This document shows, piece by piece, positions 24,047-35,725 of a stretch of 64,000 nucleotides of DNA. Both the position numbers and the translations under genes were made by a program. This stretch comes from Cryptomeria japonica (taxonomy: Eukaryota; Streptophyta; Pinopsida; Cupressales; Cupressaceae): positions 609,841,209 to 609,905,208 of the forward strand of contig NC_081413.1 in NCBI RefSeq assembly GCF_030272615.1, in the 5' to 3' direction. The stretch's first letter is position 1. Each line of letters opens with the position of its first letter. The notes beneath the pieces were generated by a model. It had not been told where the DNA came from. It made no database searches and worked only from the letters and a program-made list of their open reading frames with translations.

Positions 24047-25446
24047 ATGGCACACTAGACAAATCATTCGGGACAAACAAAATACTTGAAAAGAAATCTT
24101 TATGATGATTTCTTGGATCAATTGGAACCTTTGACCAATGAAAGATATCAAGGAAAAAGATTGGTGATGGGTAAAACCCTAGGGGAAGGTTTGGTAGATA
24201 AGGCTTTTAATATTGTGGATGCTTAGGTGCCTATGTCTGGAGTTGAAATGTTCAAATTGTGGTTCAGGCAGAGGAATTTAGCTTCTCCACTTACTAGTGC
24301 ATGACAGTATGACATAGGAAAATTGGTGGTGCCTAATGTGTTCATGGATGTTGATCTACTCAGAGAAGTTGCAGATAGATACAACCCAATTCTGAGGGTC
24401 ATAAGAGGCAATGATGGAGAAATTATGTTATCTATCAGAAGAGAGGAATTTTAGGAGGTATTTGATTTATATGAGCCCTCTTCTCTCTTGGTACCTAAAA
24501 ATGTGAGGAGTTGAAGGTAAAATACCAGAGAATGAAATTTTTTATCAGACATAACCTTCTTCTAGCCCATTTGGGAAAGGTAGATGAATTTTTTTTTATG
24601 TTGGCCCTAGTTCAATCGAGCCATTTCCAATTGATTCCTTTGCCCCATATTTCAAAGCAACATTTTATTCACTATGTCAAGTATTAGGATTCCATCCCAT
24701 TACAGTTATGCCTATGGCATTCATGCACATGACAATTCAAATTCAACATCTTGATTTCATAGCGGTTTTTGACTATGCCCAATACCTTGAAGACAAGATT
24801 CATGAGGGGCTACACGACATTAAGAGTGGTGTGTTGGGAAGCCATTTCTTCTAGTATTCATTGTTGATGCACATTTTCTTATACATAAATGCAGATTATT
24901 TTGAAGGCACCATGGATTTAAGGATGGTTGGTGGTGAAGAAATGATAGTGCAACTTTGGAGTATGGACATGTCTTGGGATGGGCCAGAAGCTAGCTTTGT
25001 CAGATTTGATAACTATTTTGTATCTAGATTAAGGGGAAGATTGATAGTGAATCCACCTAGGATTCCAACATAGTTGCATGATTTTTAAAGACCTAAGGAA
25101 AGGTTTCCACTTTTGAGAATTGAGCATAATTGGGGGGATGTTATCCCCTACCCTGTCAGCACAATGATTAGAGTGTATGGTTTCTCTAGTGAGCCTCATG
25201 TGCTGCATTTTCATGTACTTCTTAGACAAGGATTTGCAAAGGTAATTTGGCAAATTGGATGCATTCATGACAAAGAATTGAAAGGGAGAGGTAAAGGAAC
25301 CATTTTCCTTGATTTCACAGTCATCCCATATTTTGTGATCACTAAAGGAGGGTGGATTCATTTTGACAAATTGTTTGTACCATATCATATGGGAGTCAGC
25401 TCAGTAAGACATAGTGACCCTGAAGGTTTCTACATTTTGTTTAGGG
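24047..25446 (+). pseudogene. Retroelement-associated ORF of unknown function, part 1
   Basis: A degenerate reading frame starts at ATG 24047. The first piece (to about 24500) contains the block LVVPNVFMDVDLLREV, matching LVVPNVFVDVELMKAL in the minus-strand ORF at 1-2005. After a frameshift near 24500-24600 the frame continues through APYFKATFYSLCQVLG and YSLLMHIFLY, again in register with that ORF, and then on to 25446. In-frame stops are TAG and TGA at sites where CAG or CGA would fit. No known catalytic motif is seen. The frame is then interrupted by the foldback structure. The end at 25446 is followed by GTAAGT, which looks like a splice donor, so an intron is an alternative to simple insertion. 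Identity as one broken gene family is well supported; function is unknown. Confidence 0.7.
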
Positions 25447-27706
25447 GTAAGTGCACCTTGTACCAAAAAGGTGCCACTTTTTACCTTTTCATAAAAATGC
25501 GTCATTAGCATGAAAAGGTCATCCAAACCTATGGGTTGGATGCCCAAGGAAAATCCAACCCAAAGGGTTGGTATTCTCCCAAGCAAACCATTTGGTGAGT
25601 GCCAAATATGGCGCACCCTATTTGATGTTCGCCAAATGCAAAATTTTGAATTTTCACATTTGGCGCTCGCCAATTGTGAAAAGTCATTTTTTTGCATTTG
25701 GCAAGTGCCAAATATTCTGCATTGTCCAATGTGAAGGTTTTGTGAGTGTGTAGATTTTTCAATCTGGGCACAAGTTATATCCACCCCTAAAGGAGAATAT
25801 ATACATGAAATATAACATTTAAGTATATCTCTATAGGACTTAAAATGTAGATTCTAGTTTTTAGAGGATCATATAAAATTTTAGACAATCAAATTTCAGT
25901 AGTCGGCATGTCAAATTTCAATAATCAACATGCTACTATTAGAATTCCTTAGCTATGTATCCCACTCTCGTTAACTTCCACAAACTCTAGACCTATCTCT
26001 CTCCCTCCCTTGTCTCTCTCACTTCTCTATCCTTGGCTCTCTCCTTCTCTCTTATCTCTCACTCTCTTATTGTTTCTCTCCCCTCCCACTCCTTTCTCTT
26101 GGTCAATACCTATCCCTTTTATCCTCTCTCTCCCCATATCTAGGGTTGTCCCTCCCTCACTATTCACCTAAGTGTCTCTCCCTCCCTATATTATTACCCA
26201 CCTTTCTCTCTCTTCTCCTTACCTCTATCTATTTATGAACTCTCTCTCTCTCTCTCTCTCTCCAAACGTATCTATCTCCTCATTCTCTAGGTCTCTCACT
26301 CCCTCCATGTCTACCTCTCTATCCATGTCCTCTTACTCATCTCTTTGTTCTTCTATTTCTTCTATTCACCCTCCCTCCCCTCTCCAGGTCTCTACCTTCC
26401 TTTCTTCCTCTCTCCCTCTCTATCTCCCTCTCCCACTCTCTCATATTCTCTCCTCCTCTCTTATTCTCTATCTTCATTTTCTACGTCATTACCTCTTCAT
26501 CCCAACCTCTCTCCCCTCTCTAGGTTTCTCCCTCCCTTCCTCTCCACCTATCTACCTCTGCATATAGGTCTTGTTACCCACCTCTCTTTATCCCCCTCTA
26601 TCTATCTCACTCCTCTTTGGCCATGTAGGTCTCTCACCTATCTATATGCCCCCTCTATAGTTCTTTATGTCCCTCTCTACCTCTCTCTCCCTCCTCCTTA
26701 ACCCTATCCCTTTATGAAATCCCTCTTTTTCTCTTCCTCCCCTAACCTTTTTATCCCCTCCTTCCATAGGTCTCTCACTCCCTCCATGTCTACCTCTCCA
26801 TTCATCCCCTCTTACTCCTCTCTTTGTTCTTCTATCTCTTCTCTTCTCCCTCCCTCCCCTCTCTACGTCTCTCCCTTCATTTCTTCCCCTCTCCCTCTAT
26901 ACCTCCCCATCCATACATACCCCCATATATATCTCACTCCCCCACTTTTTTATTCTCTCTTCCTCTTTTATTCTCTCTCTCTACTTTCTAGGTCATCAAC
27001 TCTCTCTCACCTCTCTAGGTTTATCACTTCCTTCTTCTCCACCTATCTTCCTCTGCATCATGTCTCATTACTCACCTCTCGCCCCCCCCTCTATCTATCT
27101 CATTCCTCTCTCTTTTCGTCTATGTCTCTCATCTCTCTTTCCCAATATATTTATCTCACCTATCTATTTATCCCCTCTCTAGTTCTCCCCCTCTCTCTTC
27201 CCCTCTATCTCCCTCTCCCTTTACCCCTATTTATTTTTGAACTCTCTCCTCATCTTCTCACATTCCCCCCACCTCTATATCTTCTCCTTCCCTAGGTCTT
27301 GTAGTCCCTCCATGTCTACCTCTCCCTCAATCCCCTCATACTCTTCTCTATCTTTATTCTTCCATCTCTCCTCTTATCCCTCCCTTCCATTTATAGGCAT
27401 CTCCATTCTTTTCTTCCCCTCTCCCTCTCTATCTCCCTCTCCCTCCTTATCCTCATCTCTCTCTCCCTTCCCTACTAATTCTTATTCTCTCTTTACCATT
27501 TATATCATCAGCTTTCAATCACACCCTCTCTACCCCTCTCTAGGTTTCTCTCACATTCCCTCTCCACCTCTGTACATCTCCGTCCATATCTCATTACCAA
27601 CCTCTCTCTATGACCCTCCATATATCTCAACCCTCTCTCTCTCACACCCTATCTAGGTCTCTAATGCCTATCTCCCCCTCTAGGTATCTTATATCTCTAT
27701 ATAACC
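25447..27706 (+). repeat. Left arm of the foldback structure
   Basis: The first ~500 bases are ordinary sequence that matches the right arm in reverse. From about 25960 the plus strand is nearly pure pyrimidine, built of ~0.5-kb units: TTTATGAAC-type markers at 26232, 26712 and 27231, each followed by CTCACTCCCTCCATGTCTAC, TCTTTGTTCTTCTATCTCTT and CTCTAGGTTTCTCCCTCC blocks in the same order. A (CT)11 run lies at about 26240-26263. Ser/Pro/Leu-rich frames here (26172-27656) are composition artefacts. Confidence 0.85.
25591..25712. repeat. Subterminal TTTGGC...GCCAAA palindromes, left arm
   Basis: Four 15-16 bp imperfect palindromes lie at 25591-25606, 25621-25636, 25659-25673 and 25697-25712. 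The best is TTTGGCGCTCGCCAA. They sit 140-270 bases inside the left end, where transposase-binding repeats often lie. Confidence 0.8.
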
Positions 27707-30650
27707 CATCTGGGTATGTGCAGGAGCATGGTGGGACATATGACCCCTTAGGAAACCATTACTATCTAACTTAGGACACCATATGACCTCTTATGACAAC
27801 ATACGGTGTTGTTACAAGTCATATGGTGTCCTAAGGGGTCATATGGTGTTGTTACGGGTCATATGGTGTTCTATGTCCCCTTAGGATACCATATGATCTC
27901 TTAGAACACCATATGAGCCCTAATGACACCATATGGTGTCCTAAGGGCTAGTTTGGTGTTTTATGACCCCTAATGACACCATATTACCCCTTAAGACACC
28001 ATATGACCCCTAACGACACCATATAGTGTCCTAAGGAGTCATATGGTATTGTTAGGGGTCATATGGTGTCCTAAGGGGTCATATGGTGCCCTAATGGGTC
28101 ATAGAATACCATATGACCCCTTATGACACCATATGATCCCTAATGACTCCATATGACCCCTTAAGACACCATATGACCCTAAAAGAAACCATATTGTGTC
28201 TTGAGGGGTCATATGGTGTCACAATTTGTCATGTCATGTACTAGGATATTAAAAGGGGTCATATGGTGTCCTAGGGGGTCATAGAACACCATATGACCCC
28301 TCAGGACACCATATGACCTCTTAGGACACCATATGGTGTTGTTAGGGGTCATATGATATTCTATGACCCATTAGGATGCCCTATGACCCCTTAGGACACC
28401 ATATTACCCCTAACGACACCATATATGGTGTTCCATATGACCCCTTAGGACACCATATGACCCCTAAGACCACCATATGGTGTCATGAGAGGTCATATGG
28501 TGTTGTTAGGGGTCATATGGTGTCGTTAGGGGTCATATTGTGTCCTAAGGGGTCATATGGTGTTCTATGATATGGTGTCCTAAGGGGTCATATGGTGTCC
28601 TTAGGGGTCATATTATGTTCTATGACCCCTTGAGACACCATATGACCCCTTGGGACATGCCATATGGTGTCGTAAGGGGTCATATAGTATCCTAATGGGC
28701 CATATAGTATTCTATGACCCCTTAGAACACCATATGAGCCCTAACATCACCATATGGTGTCCTAAGGGGTCATATGGTATTCAATGACCCCTTAGGACAC
28801 CATATGACCCCATACAATACCATATAATCCCTAACGACACCCATTGGTGTCCTAAGGGGTCATATTGTGTTCATATGGCATCCCAAGGGGTCATAGAACA
28901 CCATATGACCCCTAATGACAACATATGGTGTCCTAAGGGGTCATATGGTGTTCTATGACCCCTTGGGATGCCATATGAGCCCTCAGGACACCATATGACC
29001 CCTAAAAACACCATATGGTGTCCTAAGGGGTCATATAGTGTTCTATGTCCCCTTAGGACACCATATGAAGGGGTCAGGATATATGGCATCCTAATGGGTC
29101 CTAAGGGGTTATATGACATCCTAATGGGTCAGGACACCATATGGAATCCTAATGGGTCTTAAGGGGTCATATGGCATCCTAATCGGTCAGGACATGTGGC
29201 ATCTTAATGGGTCTTAAGGGGTCATATGAAATCCTAATGGGTCAGAACATATGACATCCTAAGGGGTCTTAAGGGGTCATATGGCATCCTAATGATCCAA
29301 GACACCATATGACCCCTTAGGACACCATATGGTGTCGTTAGAGGTCATATGGCACCCTAAGGGGTCATATGGCATCCCAATGGGTCATAGACTACCATAT
29401 CATCCCTAACGACACCATATGACCCCTTAGTTTACCATATAACCCCTAACGACACCATATGGTGTCCTAAGGGGTCATATGGTGTCCTGAGGGGTCATAT
29501 GGTGTTAACATCCTAGTACATGACATGACCACTTATGACACCATATGACCCCTCAAGGCACAATATGGTGTCGTTAGGGGTCATATGGTGTGCTAAGGGA
29601 TCATATGGTGTCGTTAGGGATCATATGGTGTCCTAAGGGATCATATGGTATTCTATGACCCATTAGGGCACCATATGACCCCTAACGACACCCTATGGTG
29701 TCATTAGAAGTCATATGGTGTCCTAAGGGGTCATATGGTGTTTTTAGGGGTCATATGATGTCCTATGACCCCTTAGGACACCATATGGTCCCTAATAACA
29801 CCATATGGTGTCGTAAGGGTCATATGATGTCGTTAGGGGTCATATGGTCTCCTAAGGAGTCATATGGTGTTCGATGACCCCTTAGGACACCATATGGTGT
29901 TGTGAGGGGTTGTATGGTGTCCTCAGGGGACATAGAACACCATATGACCCCTTAGGACACCATATGGTGTTTTTAGGAGTCATATGGTGTCCTGAGGGCT
30001 CATATAGTGTCCCAAGGGGTCATAGAACACCATGTGACCCCTTATGACACCATATATTGTCATTAGGGGTAATATGGTGTCCTAAGGGGTCATAGAACAT
30101 CATATGACCCCTCAGGATACCATATGTTGTTGTTAGGGATTATATGGTGTTGTATGGGGTCATATGGTATCCTAAGGGGTCATAGAACACCATATGACCC
30201 CTTAGGACACCATATGACCCCTTAATAAATTATATGACCCCTTAGGACACCATATGGAGATGTTAGGGGTCATATGGTGTTCTAAGGGGTCATAGAACAC
30301 CATATGACCCCTTAGGACACCATCTGACCCCTAAGGACATGATTTGGTGTTGTTAGGGGTCATATGGTGTCCTAAGGAGTTATAGAACACCATATGACCC
30401 CATGGGACACCATATAACCTCTAACAACACCATATGACCCCTTAAGACACCATATGGTGTCATTAGGGGTTATATGGTGTCATGTGAGGTCATATGATGT
30501 CATGTGGGGTCATATGGTGTCCTAAGGGGTCCTAAGGGGTCATAGAACACCATATGACCCCTTAGGACATCATATGACCCCTTAGGAAACCATATGACCC
30601 CTTTGGACACCATATGGTGTTGTTAGGGGTCATAAAACACCATATGACTC
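27707..30650. repeat. Palindromic satellite array, first block
   Basis: Over 100 variants of CATATGGTGTCCTAAGGGGT and its reverse complement ACCCCTTAGGACACCATATG fill this block in mixed orientation. Two facing units joined at CATATG make a 34-base perfect palindrome. A common variant replaces CCTAAGG with CGTTAGG. Occasional markers such as TTCTATGACCCC and ACATCCTAGTACATGACATG break the monotony. No gene is present. Confidence 0.95.
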
Positions 30651-30727
30651 TCTAATATATATTCCTTACTTTCTTATTCTCTCTCTCCATTCTCAAGGTC
30701 ACCATCTCTCTCTCTCTCTCTATTCTT
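30651..30727 (+). repeat. Pyrimidine-rich island inside the satellite array
   Basis: About 75 bases of CT-rich DNA (TTACTTTCTTATTCTCTCTC, then CATTCTCAAGGTCACCATC and a CT run) interrupt the palindromic array. They resemble the left arm near 26960-27010 (TTATTCTCTCTCTCTACTTT, then TAGGTCATCAAC), in the same orientation. Confidence 0.75.
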
Positions 30728-32841
30728 AAGGGGTCATATGGTGTCATATGACCCCTTAGGACATGATATAACCCCCCAAGACACCATATGGTGTCATTAT
30801 GAGTTGTATGGTGTCCTAAGCAGTCATTAGGTGTCTTATGACCCCTTAGGACACCATATGACTCCTTAGGTGTCATTAGGGGTCATATTGTGTCCTAAGG
30901 GGTTATATGGTATCCTATGAACCCCTAGGACACCATATGACCCCTTAGGTGTTGTTAGGGATCATATTGTGTCCTAAGGGGTCATAGGGTGTCCTATGAC
31001 CTCTTAGGACACCATATGACCTCATAAGACACCATATGGTGTCATTATGGGTCATATGGTGTCCTAAGGAGTCACATGGTATCAGATGAAGGACACCATA
31101 TGGTGTCGTTATGGGTCGTATGGTGGGCTAAGGGGTCATATGGTGTTGTATGACCCCTTAGGACCATATGGTGCTGTTATGGGCTATATGGTGTTTTAAG
31201 GGGTCATATGGTGTCCTATGACCCCCTAAGGGGCCGTTAGAGGTCATATTATGTCCTATAACCCCTTAGGACACCATATGACCCCTTAGGATATGATATG
31301 GTGTCATTATGGGTTGTATGGTGTCTGATGACCCCTTAGGGCACCATATGACCCCTTAGGATACAATATGGTGTCGCTATGGGTCGTATGGTGTCCTAAG
31401 GGGTCATACCATAAGAGCCCTCATATGGTGTTCTTATGGGTCGTATGGTGTCCTAAAGGGTCATATGGTGTCCTATGACCCCTTAGGACACCATATGGTG
31501 TCATTATGGGTCTTATAGCGTGCTAAGGGGTCATATGGTGTTATATGACCCATCCCTTAGGACACCATATGGTGTCATTATAGGTCATATAGTGTGGTAA
31601 GGGGTCATATGGTGTCATATAACCCCCTAAGGGGTTTTTAGGGGTCATATTGTGTCTTAAGGGGTCATATTGTGTCCTATGACCCCTTACGACACAATAT
31701 GGTGTTTTTATGCGTCGTATGGTGTCCTAAGGGGTCATATGGTGTCTTATGACCCCATAGGACACCACATGACCCCTTAGATGTCATTGGGGATCATATT
31801 GTGTACTAATAGGCCACATGGTATCCTATGACCCCTTAGGATACCATATGGTGTCATTATGGGTTGTATGATGTCCTAAGGGATCATATGGTGTCCTATG
31901 ATCCCTCAGGACACCATGTGACCCCTTAGGACACTATATAGTGTTGTTATGGGTTATATGGTGTCGTAAGGGGTCATATAGTGTTCTATGACCCCTTAGG
32001 ACACCATATAACCCCTTACATATCGTTAGGGTTCATATTGTGTCCTAAGGGGTTATATGGTGTCCTATGACCCCTTAGGAAACTATATGACCCTTTGGGT
32101 ATCATTAGGGGTCATATTGTGTTCTAAAGGGTCATATGGTGTCCTATGACCCTTTAGCACACCATATAGTGTCAATATGGGTCATATGGTGTCCTTAGGG
32201 GTCATCTAGTGTCCTATGACCCCCATAGGACACCATATGGTGTTGTTATGGGTCGTATGGTGTCCTAAGGGATCATGTGGTGTCCTATGACACTGTAGGA
32301 CACCATATGGTATCATTATGGGTTGTATGGTGTCCTAAGAGGTCATATGGTGTCCTATGACCTCTTAGGACACCATATGACCCCATAGATGTCGTTAAGG
32401 GTCATATTGTGTCCTAAGGGGTCATATGGTGTCATATGACCCCTTAGGTGTCATTAGGGGTCATATTGTGTCCTAAGGGGTCATATGGTGTCCTATGACC
32501 ATTTAGGATACCATATGACCCCTAAGGGCATCATATGGTGTCGTTATGGGTTGTATTGTGTCCTAAGAGGTCATATGGTGTGCCCTTAGGACACCATATG
32601 ACTCCTTAGGTATTTTTAGGGGTCATATTATGTCCTATGGGGTCATATGGTGTCTTGTGACCCCTTAGGACACCACTTGGTGTTGTTATGGGTCGTATGG
32701 TATCCTAAGGGGTTATATAGTGTCCTATGAACCCTTAGGAAACCATATGACCACTTAAGACACCATACGGTGTTGTTATGGGTTGTATGGTGTGCTAAGG
32801 GGTCATATGGTGCTCTATGACCCCTTAGGACACCATATGGT
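30728..32841. repeat. Palindromic satellite array, second block
   Basis: The same 20-base core continues, but here it forms a longer composite period of roughly 100 bases: CCTTAGGACACCATATGGTG, then TCGTTATGGGTCGTATGGTG, then TCCTAAGGGGTCATATGGTG, then TCCTATGACCCC. The TTATGGGTCGTATGG variant is nearly absent from the first block, so the two blocks expanded separately. The last five bases before the nested element are ATGGT. Confidence 0.93.
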
Positions 32842-33619
32842 TGTTAGGATTCCCAAACATACTGAGAGGGGGGGGTGAATCAGTATCTGATCAGTATATC
32901 AATTTACTTGAATTATAACATGAAAAGCACTTCAAAACTGTGTACCGGTAAACTCAGTAAAGAAGAACAACAACCACAACATAAGAGACACACCATAACA
33001 CAATATTTTAACAAGGAAACTCGGTGTGGGAAAAACCTCAGTGGGATTTGTGACCCACAATATTCACTTACTAGGCAATAAGAGAATATTACTGTTTACA
33101 ATAGGGGCTTGCACATGCAGGAAGGCCAAGTGCCTAGAGCTTACTGCTCAGTTACAAAAGAAGTCACACTGACTTACAAAATTAGATTATACAAATCCAA
33201 TGTCTTGCACTGCTTCAGATCAGCATCTATTATGCCAGATTCAGTACCGGTTTAAGCTTTGCAATATACATGAACCCTTATCCCAATAATTCACACATTA
33301 GGTCTGCTATAATCTTTTCATATTTCGCATCCTAAATGATCTATAATGATCTCATACTTATATGAGTCATATTACAATCTGCCATGTCGGCTTACAAAAA
33401 TATTTTACAATTAATTACAAAGTATAATTACACAAAATTCTTGTCAGCCAGGGTGCCAGTAATCTTCTTTTTTAGTGCTGGTGATTTGTATGCTAGTGTA
33501 GAGTTTGTCGGTGCCAGTGCCTGTGTCTGCCTACCGGCATCACATGATTGTAAGGTTGCCATCAATGACAATACCTTCAATCACCTACAATTTCTCATTG
33601 GAGTGTGCATTTGCCAACA
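32842..33619 (-). repeat. 3' LTR of the truncated retroelement
   Basis: This 778-bp LTR begins TGTTAGGATTCCC and ends CCAACA on the plus strand, as do 39725-40512 and 44660-45449. A purine tract (minus strand AAAGGGGGAGA) lies just inside at about 33621-33632. Confidence 0.92.
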
Positions 33620-33860
33620 GTCTCCCCCTTTGGCATTGATGACAACACTCATGAGAAAAATCCAAAAATGTATATCCAAAAATGATTTGCCAAAATTGTC
33701 TTACCAAAACTGTGTGCTCATAATGTTGTTTAAAAAATGAGTGCTCCCTGAGTGCTCCCCCTGAGCAGATGATGTCCTTTAGTCAACCTTTTTCTCATTT
33801 CCACTACTCCCCCTTTGACATCAATGACAAAGGTTGTCAAAGTGTCAGTTGAGTGCAGTT

Positions 33861-35725
33861 TTAGCTCGATCCTTGTAACCGGTTGGTTACAATCTGGAAA
33901 AGATCTTCCAATACAAAATTTAAGCTCTCAGTGAACTTTTCACTATCTTTCAATGCAGCCTCTGTCCTTTGAATAGTACTGGTGAGGTGATGCATTTGTT
34001 CCTCCAGTGTCTTCAATCCTTGAACAAGTGCCTCTGAGATCTCTTTTCTCAAAGAGATGAGTTAGTCCAATTTGGGACTGAGTTTGCATTTAAGGTCTTT
34101 TGCCTTCCCTTTTATTTTAACTTTTTCTTTTTTCAAATTTCTCAAGTTTTTCTTCAAAACTATATATCTCCTGCTCTGTAACTAATAATGGTTCAGATGA
34201 ACCAATGAGGTTATCAGCTATATTGTCAATCTCCTTTTGTACTTTACTGATTTCCTTGTCTATATTTGTTGTCATAATGTTTGTCTTGCATGTGTCTCTA
34301 TAGAGTTCCTTAAACTCCATTATTGTTTTGTTTAGTGACGGTAAAAAGGGTACCAATGTGTCCCATGCACTTCTTTATTGTTTCATCAAAGAATTTCTCT
34401 TTCTCTTTATTCATTTTCTCCTTAAATGTCTCCTCATTTATTTGATCAACTGTCAAAATGTTGCCGGTGATGAATCTAGACAATGTGTCTAGTTGACCTA
34501 AATTATCTTTATTATCCACAATGCACTTGGGTGCTATTAATTTAAGAATAAGAATTGTGTCATCAATAACCTTATAGGCTTGTGCATTATACTCTGTGAT
34601 TTTCTTTATTGAGTCCAATAAGACCTCTGTCACATTTGTGGGCTGGAATTTTGCTATTCAAGTACCAGATGTCTGCCCAACTATGTTCACAATCTCCATG
34701 CTGCCGGTTGTAGTAATAACCTTGCTTGTTTCGACCTCTAGTAGGTCACTTTGTGTTTTCATTTCTATTAGCAAAGGTTTTGAATTTTCAGTTGTTGTCG
34801 ATGGCAATGTTTCAGTTTGAACCTGTACATCAACCTATTGGTGTTCCCGTTTCTTGGTTTGTGCCTCAGTGGGTTTCCCTATGCTCTCAACTGTCAATTT
34901 TTCTAATGTAGTCTCGGTATGCATTGTCGGTTTCTCTATATTCACCTTTGTACTATCCATTGCCAGTTTCTCTAATTGTTTCTCAGTTTTATCTACTGGT
35001 GCTTATGATGATTTCCCAATAGTGTCCTCTGTCGGTTTCTCTATCTCTGTGCTAACATGAATCTCCACATCTGCAGCTAGTGGCTCAGTAGCCACATCTT
35101 TCTTCTTATCCTTAGTGGTTTCTTTATCTACCACAATATTCACCTCTTGGGTGTCTATATTCATAGTATATAATACCTTTGACTTAGGATTTGTATCCTC
35201 TTGAGGAGTCTCCATACTCTCAGTTGTTGGTTGATTGTCAGCAGTATGTGCCAGTGGAGTATCAGAAAGAGGTGGGGGTAAGTTGTCGGTTATTTTTAGG
35301 TTTGGAGGACCACCTACCTTACCTTTCCCCTTATCCTGGTTCTTTTGATAGACTCTGATAGTCTTAGGTCTTTTAAGTTCTTCCTGTTCCTCTTTTGCAA
35401 CAAATAATATATCCCATTGATCCACAGTCTCTTTTGAAATTTCATTTACTCTTCCTGCCATCAGTGCTACATGCTGGTGAGTGGTTGAAAATACTGTCTA
35501 GTTGGCCTCACTGATTAATTTCTCTATCTCATCAGGTGAGTTTACTGGATGCACTGCAAGTAATTTTTAATTTTTATCTTCTTGTCTAGCTCAACAATGG
35601 CTACCCTTCTAGCTTCTAGTCTTCTATACAGATCATTGGGTATTTCATCAACAATTTCCATAAAAAATTTCTTGTATATATCCAAGTGTAAAATTACACT
35701 ATTTTCTATGCTTTCTTTGTCATCA
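33861..35725 (-). pseudogene. Fragment of retroelement ORF2, frameshifted
   Basis: Minus-strand pieces at 35542-35725, 35003-35461, 34310-34633, 34117-34356 and 33861-34052 lie in order but in different frames. They match ORF2 of the neighbouring element: a block with RRLEARRVAIVELDKKIKI, a Thr/Lys/Pro-rich linker, then a coiled coil. The C-terminus here still has Gln (DLFQIVT) where the longer copy has a stop codon (40756). The N-terminal third is absent. Function unknown. Confidence 0.8.

Larger units (their letters stand above)
32842..35725 (-). mobile_element. One-LTR, 5'-truncated copy of the gag/ORF2 retroelement
   Basis: Its left end is an LTR (32842-33619) matching both LTRs of the 39725-45449 element. 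The interior (33620-35725) matches about 40513-42580 of that element. It stops inside ORF2; the gag ORF, primer-binding site and 5' LTR are absent. It is flanked by ATGGT at 32837-32841 and 35726-35730, and the satellite on the two sides joins in phase when the insert and one ATGGT are removed. This fits insertion of a 5'-truncated cDNA rather than later deletion. Because ATGGT is part of the satellite unit, the duplication alone is weaker proof than usual. Confidence 0.85.

Noticed and set aside
26172-27656. Four overlapping plus-strand frames of 118-193 codons, rich in Ser, Pro and Leu
   Set aside because: They arise from the polypyrimidine tract, where stop codons are rare on this strand; several frames are open at once and the content is compositional.
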